DNA from: Podochytrium sp. JEL0797
Lineage: Eukaryota; Chytridiomycota; Chytridiomycetes; Chytridiales; Chytriomycetaceae
Direction of reading: 5' to 3'
DNA length: 16,920 bases
Assembly (NCBI GenBank): GCA_027596195.1
Contig: JADGJG010000538.1
Location: 1-16,920 of the forward strand
Below the pieces are notes generated by a model that was not told the DNA's origin, did not search any database, and saw nothing but the letters and a program-made list of their open reading frames with translations. Numbering within the stretch: the first letter of the stretch is position 1; every line of letters begins with the position of its first letter. Below, piece by piece: positions 9,045 to 16,920 of the stretch. The position numbers were made by a program, and so were the translations under genes.

Positions 9045-9587
9045 ATGTTTCACCGGGGAGCGATGACACTCCTCGCACGCACACGGCTCTCTGCGTTGCG
9101 CCCTGGATGCACAGCCCGCCTTCGCTCATTTGCATCGCCGGCCTCGTCTGCGGCAGCGTTTGGCCCTGCCCACCACGCGGTGCAGGCAGACATTGCGGCG
9201 CTGCGTATTGGGCTCAAGGACATTTATCGGGGTGCATTCGAGCCGCAGCAGCAGCAGACACAGCAACAGCAAGGCGAATGGCTTTCCTCGCTGCGAAGCA
9301 CCTTTTTTGCCTCGTCTGAAAAAGACTCATTCGATCAACACAATGAAGGCTTGTTTCAGACCATGGAGGTCAAGGAGGAGCGCTGGCAGCGCCGTGCAAA
9401 CGCGTGGGCCGCTGAACCCATCCAACGCATCAATGCCCACATTCGCGTCTTGAATGCCCATGCAGCGTCTCACGACCAGCTGATGGAGTGTCTGGATCTC
9501 AAGCAGGAATTGGACCGTGCCGTGTTGGATCAGTTGTTGGAGGCCGACGACGATTGTGCTGGGGAAGCGTATTCGTTGGAGCGTTGA
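9045..9587 (+). CDS. Hypothetical protein, probably mitochondrial (180 aa)
   Basis: This is an intronless 180-residue frame. The first ~30 residues (MFHRGAMTLLARTRLSALRP and on) are rich in Arg, Leu, Ser and Ala without acidic residues, as in a mitochondrial targeting peptide; an alternative in-frame ATG lies at 9063. The middle carries a Gln-rich tract (PQQQQTQQQQ). The second half is charged and strongly helical (KEERWQRRANAWAAEP, DLKQELDRAVLDQLLEADDD), suggesting a helical bundle or coiled coil. No catalytic motif is visible and I do not recognise the family. The frame stays open upstream to about 8955, but without an ATG. AATAAA follows the stop by 10 bp, and the next gene's ATG is only 46 bp past the stop. 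Confidence 0.6.
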   Translation: MFHRGAMTLLARTRLSALRPGCTARLRSFASPASSAAAFGPAHHAVQADIAALRIGLKDIYRGAFEPQQQQTQQQQGEWLSSLRSTFFASSEKDSFDQHNEGLFQTMEVKEERWQRRANAWAAEPIQRINAHIRVLNAHAASHDQLMECLDLKQELDRAVLDQLLEADDDCAGEAYSLER

Positions 9588-9597
9588 CAGAATTCAA

Positions 9598-9603
9598 AAT
9601 AAA
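9598..9603 (+). terminator. Polyadenylation signal AATAAA between two tandem genes
   Basis: AATAAA begins 10 bp after the stop of the 9045-9587 gene and 31 bp before the next ATG at 9634. If used, cleavage would fall at or past the start of the next gene. Confidence 0.45.
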
Positions 9604-9633
9604 GTTGACAAATTCTTGGAAAAAGAACTCGGA

Positions 9634-12600
9634 ATGTTCAACCAGCTCCCGCCACTCCCTTCAGCCGCCGAAGATCCAAAGGCTCGCCCCAAAGAGGCCA
9701 CCAACCCAACCAAAAAAGTTGTTATGGTGGCCAAGAAGATGGCTCCCGACTATTTGGGCGAAGGTAACGAAAACGCGATCAACTCGCTGGATTCGAAAGA
9801 CTCAAAACCAAAAACTACAGAGTTTGAATACACGCAACCTACAAAGCGACCAATCCCTCTTTCTCTACTGACCGCGAAATCGGTTTGTTCGCGTCTTCAA
9901 TTTCCGCAACGTCCACCGTCTCATCCACCAAACACAGAAAGGCCCCAAGAAACAAAAAGATGGAAAACTGATTGAATATACGCTTCTCGGAGATGCCCAA
10001 GACTTTGCTGAGATGGATCAAGAACTGGGGGAATCGTCCGTCCTGGAGGAGGACGAAGCGTCTGCCGTGGCGGTGGAGCCCGAGGTTCTCGAGCAACAAC
10101 AGGTTTGCACATATTCCTACGCGATTCAACCGTGTATTCACTGTAAGTGATTGGTTTAGATTCAGCAACGAGAAATCGAGCGCGTGGAACGCGAGCGGTT
10201 GGATCGGTTACGGGAGGTGCAAGAACGACAAGCCAAGGAGAGAAAGAGGTGGCTCAACCGTCTGTATATTTTCCAAAAGTATCGGTGAGCCCGTTTCAAC
10301 TTTTTTCACTGGAAACCTCATACAACCACCCCCCCTCAAGTGAATTACGCGAGGAACACGCATTGCGCAACTGGAAACGCCACAGCATCCAATGGAACAA
10401 AGTCCAACGATCAATCGCCAAAAAATCCAACAAAGACCGCTCGGAATTGCTCATGTCTCGGTTGGGAGAGCATCGCGAAAGGGTGGAGGAGCGGGACTTG
10501 ATTGTGGAAGCGTTTCAGCTGTTGGAAGACCGGAAGGTGAATTTCTGGTCCAAAGGGTTGCGGATTGGAAATGACTTGCTGGGATTGATTGTGACAGCTC
10601 CAAAGGGTGGTTGTAGAAGGTGCGTGGTACTCCTCCTCGAATGCGTTGCACTGACCAAAATTTTCTAAAAGGATTGAGCGCCTTGTCACAAACGAGGAGA
10701 GACAGTAATGCCGATATTACATCAAACCTATCGAAAAACAAACTCACTAATAATCTCCTCCTCAGTTACATTTCCAGTGCAAACTCGTACCGCGAACAGC
10801 GCAAACAGGAGCTCAACCACGTGATTGAAAAGCTCGATCCGTTCTTCAACGTAACAGCGTCCCCATTTTCCATTAGTGCCATTCAATGTTAAGCTAAACC
10901 ATCTTACCCAGGATGGCGTCGGAGGTTTCATGGAAGTGGTTGGAAAATCTCTCGATTCCGCCCAAATCGACCTTGCCGAATCCTTTGCCTCAAAACTCGA
11001 TGCCCGCGCCGCCGCGGCAACCCGAACCAAAGAAACTACCGCCCCAAAACAATCAGACTCCTCAACCCTACCCAAACTCGACAACAAAAACCCCACCCCC
11101 GCGACCACAACCCCCCTCCACACCTTACCCCCCCTCGAAACCGACACAACAACAGACCTCGTCTTCGCTTCAACCCACATGACATTCGAAGTCGTCTTGA
11201 ACGAGGTCTCGCGGTCCGTGTTGAGCGTGTACAACCAGTCCACGAAGGCGTTCCATTTTGAGTGGAGACGCGTGCACAAGGATAACCCGTTGCGCGTGAA
11301 GGCCATGCATGATGGCGTGCAGCGGTTTTATTTTCATCACAAGACGGGGGTCGTGTTACCGGGGACGGCTTTTGATTTTCCGATTGTTTTCAAGTCGGGG
11401 TCTCCGGGGGTACGTCTCTTTTTTTTCAGGATCATGTGATGTTCCATACTCAGCCGCACTACTCCCACCTCGTCCCCTCGAACTTCATAACTACTAGATT
11501 TTCACTGAAATTTGGGAATTGGTCACAAACCCAAGCGTTGCTGCAAATGTGGCAACTACAGTTACTTTTCAGGTTTGTTTCATTCAGAAAATTCTGTAAA
11601 ACTAAAGAAACCCCATGTCAGGGATTCGCGATGGAAGAAGACACCAACAAAGCGAAACGCAACAGCATTGAAGAATTACTCGAACGTCGGCGGTACGGAT
11701 TTCAGACTCCCCACACACACCCAATCTTCAAATCAACAACCTGATTTTTTTCCTCACGTGATTAGAATGACCTCCACGGCCTCCGAAGTGATAAGCGATA
11801 TTTTGGAAAAAGTCACCTCCACAAGCGCGGCGGTTCCTACCGCCCTCGAGAAGCACAAGCTGCTGTTGACAAACGATGAACACTTGTTTACAGTGTTGAA
11901 TGCGGATTTGCATGTAAAAATTCGTTCTTCTGGCATCTTCTACGAAAAAAAATTAATAACATGTACCACCAGATTTCCTACTTTCCCAAACTCTTTGACC
12001 GCTTCGAAACTCTCGCCAACGAAACCCTCGTCGCGTTGGCAAGGCCGGCGAGTTTGTGGGATCGTTCCGTTCGGACCATTTACGAGGTTTTGACTACCCC
12101 CACCCCCGCAATCATCTATTTATGCTTTGTACTCAACATTCCAACTTAAATTCCCCCTCAAGAACATTTCCTGCCTGGATTCAATGGAAGATCGTTCCCA
12201 ACGCCTCCACAAACTCAACGAACTCGTCAAACTTTCTACAGCTACAACGTTCAAGTCGTCCTTTTCGCCACTTTACGTTGTTGCGTGAGTCTTTGAAGCG
12301 TTACCCGTTATTCCTTGTGAACAAACTCAAATAAAAACCCCAAAAATAGGTACGATACTCTCGTGGACCTTGCCGACAAAATTTCCGAATGTTCAGAGTC
12401 GCTGAGAAAACATATGGGTCTTCCGTTGCAGCGATCTGCGGCCCAGTTTGAACGTGCGGAGGAAGAAGAAGGTCAGAAAATGAAAACGAAGCGATCAAAA
12501 ATGTTTTGTCTCTCATGTGTTTATTTTCTTGTGAGGATAGACCAAAACGCAGATCGAAAACCAACCCCGGCACCCGTTGTGGAAGCCAAGAAGGGGGCCG

Positions 12601-13455
12601 CAGTAAGACAAATGCTTTCTCCAGTCCATTTTTTCACTCATTTCACCCCTTTTTCAATACTCAGCCTGCCAAAGACGCCAAAGGAAAAGCCGCTCCCCCG
12701 CCAGCCAAGGGAGCCGCAGCAGCAGCACCCGCCAAGGGCGGAGCCAAAAAGGGAGAAGCACCTCCTGCTGCAGGTATCGCCCCCCCCCCCCCCCCCACCC
12801 CACTGCTCCCAATTATACAACAAGGCTCATTTCGAAACTTTCACTAGATGATTCGGCCAACCGCCCTCAATTAGCCAAAATCACAAGAAGACAACCAAAG
12901 GTATATCTCCCTACCCCCCTTCCCCTTTCTCACCTCCCCCCTCTTTAAAAAAAACAGCCCGACTCCTCCCGCACCTGGCCCCCGCACCGCCGCCTCCTCG
13001 AATCCCAATACACTCACCTCTTCCACACCCAAACAACCGACCTCGTCTCCACCTCCCTGACCCGCATCCTCCACCTCTTCACCGACGTTTCCTCCTCCAC
13101 AACCACCACAGGCACATCCCGCACAGAAATTCAAGCCGCCGTCCAAGTCGCTCAGGGCGTCAGCGCTTCCCTTGTCGCCGCGAAACGCGTGAGGGATCAA
13201 GCGGCCGAGGAGGAGGTGATTGCGGGGTTGAAGGTGAAGGAGGAGGAGGCGAGACGCGCATTGGAGAGGGTGCAGATGCAGCAGCAGTTGCAGATGAAGT
13301 TGGCGGTTCCGGTGGTGGCGAAGGAGGCGGCGGTGGTTGCTGCTGCGGCGGCAGTGGCGGTGGTGACGCCCGTGGCGGCTGTGGTGGAGAAGGGGAAGGG
13401 GGGGAAGGCGGAGGTGAAGAGAAAGGCGTCACCTGGGAAGGAGAGGAGTAAATGA
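9634..13455 (+). CDS. MYCBPAP: MYCBP-associated protein (MYCBPAP) homologue, axonemal/flagellar (935 aa)
   Basis: Seventeen exons: 9634-9882, 9938-10102, 10160-10284, 10341-10619, 10672-10704, 10766-10850, 10912-11409, 11498-11572, 11622-11692, 11766-11913, 11973-12086, 12163-12284, 12350-12471, 12541-12602, 12665-12773, 12848-12900, 12958-13455. Frame holds at every junction: 936 codons including stop, close to the human protein. Family landmarks appear in order: NWKRHSIQW with SELLM and ERVEERDLI, FWSKGLRIGNDLLGLI, SYREQRKQELNHVIEKLD, GFMEVVGKS, an ASH/MSP-like beta-sandwich (~400-507, with QRFYFHHKTGVVLPG and FTEIWELVTNP), SLRKHMGLP, a Lys/Ala/Pro-rich linker, and SQYTHLFHTQTTDLV near the end. 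In animals the protein is linked to the ciliary central apparatus and sperm tail. The role here, in the zoospore axoneme, is inferred. The first two exons and the Lys/Ala/Pro linker exons are the least certain. Confidence 0.85.
12780..12796. repeat. 17-base poly-C tract inside an intron of the MYCBPAP gene
   Basis: A run of 17 C bases lies just inside the intron 12774-12847, close to its GTATCG donor. It resembles the C tract in intron 2 of the NLR gene. It is an unstable homopolymer where read length errors are likely. Confidence 0.9.
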
Positions 13456-13484
13456 TGGGGGGTGCAGGAAAGTGGGGGATGTTT

Positions 13485-13490
13485 TTTATT
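13485..13490 (-). terminator. Polyadenylation-type AATAAA just past the stop of the Cys-rich-protein gene
   Basis: TTTATT on the plus strand reads AATAAA on the minus strand, 4 bp after the stop at 13497-13495. It lies between this stop and the convergent MYCBPAP stop at 13455. Confidence 0.45.
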
Positions 13491-13494
13491 TTGT

Positions 13495-16202
13495 TCAAAA
13501 GAGACTCGACATGAGAATGCTATAAAGTCGAAGCAACCCAGCCAACTTTGCGCGAACAATGTTGCGCTCGTGTTCCCTCCTCTCGTTTTCTTGCAAATGT
13601 TTCTGGAACGCCTTCATTTCCTCTTCATCGACAGCCGCGTCGCTCTGATCCCGCATTAATCTTACACCATTGGGAAAAAAATGAGAGTAGATAAGTATCG
13701 AGCCGGAATTCCACAAAACGCACTCAAAACTCACATCTCCACTATATTCAACTGCTCCCGTTTCCTCACATACTCCGCCAAACACCCTTCCCCCTCCCCC
13801 TCCTCCCCACCCCACCCCCTCACCTCCTCCCACAACCGCCCCACCTCCTCCCTCACAACCTTACCCCTTGCCAACACATCCACGCTCACTTCCACAACAT
13901 TCATAAAGTCATTGCACTCACGCGCGAGGAGGTGCGAAAGGGCCTGTGACATGACAGGTGCTTGCGCGTGAAACGGCGGGGTCGTGAGTCGCGCATGGAT
14001 CGACGTGAGAATCCGGTGATGCGGCGTGCATTCATGCAAAGCGTGATGAGCCAACGCGAGAATTTCCTTTGTTTTTTTGAGAAGTTTGATGATCGAAAAA
14101 GGTCCCCACCCCAAGCAATCAATAAAAAACAAACCTTCCCAACCCCATCACCCCCTTCCTCCCCTCCCACAAAACCACCATACACCCTTTCCAACATCTT
14201 CACCTCCCCCCACCCCATCTCCACCTTCTCCCCCCTCAAATCCCACAAATTCAAACAAAACGCGCCACGCGGCCATCGTGGCGTGTACTCCAACGCCTGG
14301 ATTTTCATCATCTGGTCCTTGAGTTCCCACACAAGAGTTTCGAGCGCTTCAATGTCGTATTGGTGGAGCTGCTGAATCAGGGTTTGTCGTGGGGTCGGGG
14401 TACTCGTTGGTGCGAGGGGGGCCTTTTTGGTGAGTTTGATGGCGAGTCGTTTTTGGCGCCATGAGGTTTTCGGGGGTTTGGTTGCACATTTTGGGGCCGG
14501 GTGAGGGGTTGTAGTGGTGACTGGTTCGGGGGAGTCGGAGTCGGAGGAGTCGGAGGATTCAATGAGGATGGATTTTCGTTTGCGTGGGTGGATGGTGGTA
14601 GGGGGTGGTGGTGCGGGGTTGGCAGGGGGATTTGATGGAGCCGGGGTGGGTTTTTGAATGGGTGGAATTTTGGATGGTGCGACAGCAGCGGTAGAGGTGG
14701 CTAGTGGAGGGGGTGCGTTTGATGGGCCCGACTGCGGTGGAGGCGGATTTTGGAGTACGGTTGGAATGGGCGAGGATTTTGCCTTGTCGAGTTTCTTTTG
14801 CCGCTTCTTGGTTTTGCGGCGATCCTTGGCAGTTTGCTGTAGCACCTCTTCGACGGGTTTCTCAGCAGGCGGTGGGTCCTTCGAACTCGCCCCGACTCGT
14901 GATTCGACTCCTCCCTCCACCACCTCATCAACCTCCATCGCAGTCGTCGGATCCCCCGGTTTCGCCACCCCCTGCTTCTTCTTTTTGGTCTTCCACTTCT
15001 TTTTGGGTTTGCCGCCTGCTGGTTTGGTGGCATCCACTCCTCCTGCCTCCACGTTGCCCGGTGTTGGTGGAACCACTTCACCCTCATCCACGTCCATCCA
15101 TTCGGCATTGGCCTCCTCCTCCTCCTCCTCCTCATTCGCATTCGCATTGGCATTGGCATTGGCATCGGCACCGGCATTGCCGTTCGCGTTCGAGTTCGCA
15201 TTCGCCTTCCCCTTCCCCTTCCCCTTCCCTTTCCGCTTCTTTTTCTTTTGAGGTTTCGAAATCTGCGGCTTCATCCCGGCGCCCCCACTCGCGCCCGCAT
15301 CCGTAGTCGCACCCCGCGCCTCCTCCTTCGCATCCGCAGATTTCAAAGCATCACTCGTTCCGCCTCCACCCTCCCCAGAATACGACCGAACCCTCCGTTT
15401 CGCATCAAACCGCAGTTTCTGAATCACAGAACGTGGTGCGAACGCGGGTGGTTTGGGAGGAAGGGTGTGTTGATTTGATAGGACGCGGCTTTGGGCAGCG
15501 GTGGGATTCGTGGTGGCGGTGGTGGTAGTAGGTGGGTTTGAGTTGTTGCGATTTTGACGGGCGGTTTCGCGTTTGCGGAGACGGACGGTTGCTTTTCCTG
15601 GCGTGGGGGTTTTGAGTTTGAGAAAACGCGTTGTGGAAGCGAAAACCGAGGTGTTTACGTTTCGCTTGGATCACGTTTGCAACGAGTTGGTATTGGTTCA
15701 TTTTCTGCAGCGTAAATGAGAATCAGGTCGGGTAGATCCAGGGAGTGTACATACAAAGCGCAAGTATCGTTCGTGGCCATGGATCGAGAGCTGGATCGAG
15801 ACCTGTGGAGGGAATGTGCTAAGTAAGACGGGGAGGCAGAGAATACGTTCCTTTACCATCTCGCGCGCACTCAGCGGAAACAAGGCAGGAAGCCCCGCTT
15901 TGCGTCTCAGGGCAGCGTCTAGAAGCGGCGGCATTTCGCAGTCGGCGCACTCTGCGGCAGCGGCCTGGTGTTGTGTGCAAGGCGCCTCGCAAGCAACGAG
16001 ACCCCGCAGAGCCCCGCAGAAGAAGCACGGCAACACAACACAGCCGCAAAAGGCGCTGCTTCACGATCAATAAAATAAAATAAAATAAAAATAAACCTCA
16101 CCACTGCAGCGAATATCCAACTACAAAGGGTCGCGGGTGCAAGGACAACACAGGTGTCTCGGAGAGAACCATGCGCGGTGGTGGTGGTGCTTTCGCTGCC
16201 AT
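13495..16202 (-). CDS. Unidentified large protein: Cys-rich N-terminus, Lys-rich and Asn/Ala low-complexity middle (784 aa)
   Basis: Minus-strand exons: 16202-16102, 16055-15857, 15802-15755, 15704-15659, 15597-14135, 14066-13735, 13660-13495. All junctions keep frame (785 codons including stop). Residues ~34-75 hold C-x2-C-x-C-x5-C-x2-C-x8-C-x3-C-x10-C-x2-C, a plausible zinc-binding module. A basic region follows (VIQAKRKATVRLRKRETARQ). Residues ~249-296 run Lys/Gly, then Asn/Ala repeats, then seven Glu; further basic clusters (KPKKKWKTKKKKQG) resemble nuclear localisation signals, and SSDSSDSDSPEP suits casein kinase 2. A folded helical part begins near LHQYDIEALETLVWELKDQM (~536), and the end is charged and coiled-coil-like (EEEMKAFQKHLQENERR). 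A nuclear or chromatin role is only a guess. Exons from 15597 down are the most secure. The first four are small and could belong to a separate gene, with a start at ATG 15701 as the alternative. Confidence 0.65.
16071..16091. repeat. (TAAAA)n pentanucleotide repeat in a 46-bp intron
   Basis: Four tandem TAAAA units fill most of the proposed first intron (16056-16101, minus) of the Cys-rich-protein gene. On the transcript they read as TTTTA units, giving a pyrimidine-rich tract before the GAAGCAG acceptor. Confidence 0.85.
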
Positions 16203-16770
16203 TTTTGTGTGTCCGAAATTTGCAATGTTTGGACGCCTTTGTCAACAACGAGAATCGCATTCAACCAACACACGCAACGACTCAATTGCCCCCCACCATT
16301 TGAAAACAGGCCTTACCCAGAGTGTCGGAAAATGCGTTTCCTAAATGCTCTTTTTTTCCTCAAACTTAGTTCTGAATTTTTCCCTTTCTCTCTTCAACAC
16401 GAATTAGTATGGCCGTGAGGGCAAGTGGGTGAAGGCTTCCTTTTCCCGATTCCCCTCACTGAAACAAACGCCACCAATTTCGATTGCAACCAAAAGTCGA
16501 CTTCATATATTCATATGACATACCGGTTTTTTCTTTCTCTTTTCGCCTTCCTCTCCCTTCATTTTTTTGGATCAAAAAACGACCGGTACGTTCGGGTCAG
16601 TGGCCACAAAGAAGAGAAGCCAAAAAAAATTCATTTCACCCTCGGTGGTTCTGCAAAAAATACTTCCAAAATTGGAATCGATTGAGATTGACACACACAC
16701 ACAAATGCACTCCACAGACCACCAAGAATCAAACACTGCAACAATCCTAGGGTAAACCACAAACCCTTCT
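16203..16770. other. Intergenic region with a (CA)n tract, no supported gene
   Basis: This is the likely promoter side of the minus-strand Cys-rich-protein gene. It contains a (CA)n tract at 16691-16703. A 56-codon plus-strand frame (16515-16685) opens with a hydrophobic stretch like a signal peptide, but its Lys/Phe-rich AT-biased remainder looks like translated spacer. I found no RNA gene and no continuation of the YEATS-like exon located further right. Confidence 0.5.
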
Positions 16771-16873
16771 TCTGGTGCCGCCCCCCCCCGGGGGGGGAGG
16801 CAAGCCCGCCGGGGGGGGCAAAAGGGCGCGCAATGGGGGCCCCAAAGGCCCGGGCCCGCCCCCCCCCGCGCCT
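16771..16873. other. G/C-only block near window end, probable assembly junction
   Basis: About 100 bases of C and G runs, with a few A-containing interruptions, sit between normal AT-balanced spacer and a normal-looking exon. The composition matches the block at 1-91 and nothing else here. Because coding sequence to its right has no continuation to its left, it probably marks a low-quality or artificial junction. Confidence 0.55.
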
Positions 16874-16875
16874 TA

Positions 16876-16920
16876 CCTTCGGGGATGTAGCGGGATACGT
16901 TTCCGACGCAGACGCGTTGC
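16876..16920 (-). CDS. Partial exon resembling the start of a YEATS domain (runs off the window)
   Basis: Reading the minus strand from the window edge gives QRVCVGNVSRYIPEG, followed exactly by a GTAAGG splice donor at 16875 (phase 1). The VGNVSRYIP core matches the first beta strand of YEATS2-type YEATS domains, which read acylated lysines on histones; these normally continue soon with a THKW-type motif. That continuation is absent from the minus strand down to 16203, and the intron begins at the G/C block. The exon is therefore real-looking but cut off from its partner exons. Only 15 residues support the call. Confidence 0.45.

Noticed and set aside
13189..13455. Reading the 3' end of the MYCBPAP gene as an independent Ala/Val-rich gene
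   Set aside because: The frame continues upstream into the conserved SQYTHLFHTQTTDLV segment of MYCBPAP, so it is the disordered C-terminus of that gene.
15655..15780. 41-codon minus-strand frame starting MATNDTCALY
   Set aside because: It looks protein-like but overlaps proposed exons 3 and 4 in another frame and cannot be spliced to the long downstream exon. The in-phase exon chain was preferred, though not proved.
16515..16685. 56-residue plus-strand frame with a signal-peptide-like start
   Set aside because: The hydrophobic start comes from T-rich DNA. The rest shows no secreted-peptide features such as paired cysteines, and the context is AT-rich spacer.
1..16920. tRNA, rRNA, CRISPR arrays, transposons
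   Set aside because: No cloverleaf-like, rRNA-like or direct-repeat/spacer pattern, terminal inverted repeat, transposase or reverse-transcriptase motif was seen on reading through. A covariance-model scan was not possible.

Overview
The window reads as nuclear DNA of a zoospore-forming (flagellated) early-diverging fungus, most likely a chytrid. The genes are compact and intron-rich, with 46-93 bp GT-AG introns and very short spacers. They include fungal-style STAND (NACHT-WD40) and GPI-anchored GH26 genes, and also a MYCBPAP-family gene, a cilium/flagellum protein that fungi without flagella are expected to lack. This placement is an inference; no rRNA or marker gene is present.

Layout. 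1-91 is nearly pure G+C and looks like a contig-edge artefact, with a possible exon scrap at 92-148 (-). 313-4711 (+) is the most striking gene: a six-exon, ~1,349-residue NLR/STAND receptor with two ubiquitin-like (beta-grasp-like) N-terminal repeats, a TIR domain that keeps its catalytic glutamate, a NACHT ATPase and a WD40 propeller. 4915-5151 (+) is a small acidic protein. 5228-6309 (-) is a WW-domain protein with a 13-nt microexon. 6446-7990 (-) is a secreted, GPI-anchored GH26 glycosidase. 7991-9044 is mostly spacer but holds an apparently frameshifted small gene (8542-8900, +). 9045-9587 (+) is an unknown protein with a mitochondrial-type N-terminus. 9634-13455 (+) is a 17-exon, ~935-residue MYCBPAP homologue. 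13495-16202 (-) is a seven-exon, ~784-residue unknown protein with a Cys-rich N-terminus and long Lys-rich, Asn/Ala and acidic low-complexity tracts. 16203-16770 holds no gene I can support. 16771-16873 is another G/C block. The last 45 bases (-) look like an exon of a YEATS-domain gene, cut off from the rest by that block.

How the genes relate. I see no operon-like or functional cluster. The NLR is a self-contained candidate innate-immunity or allorecognition receptor: WD40 sensing, NACHT switching, TIR output (possibly NAD+ cleavage). The MYCBPAP gene points to the zoospore flagellar axoneme, and GH26 to cell-surface polysaccharide work. Two convergent pairs (4915/5228 and 9634/13495) have stop codons 76 and 39 bp apart, so their transcripts probably overlap at the 3' ends.

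All exon structures were worked out by hand from splice signals, reading-frame continuity and domain continuity. They are predictions without transcript support.
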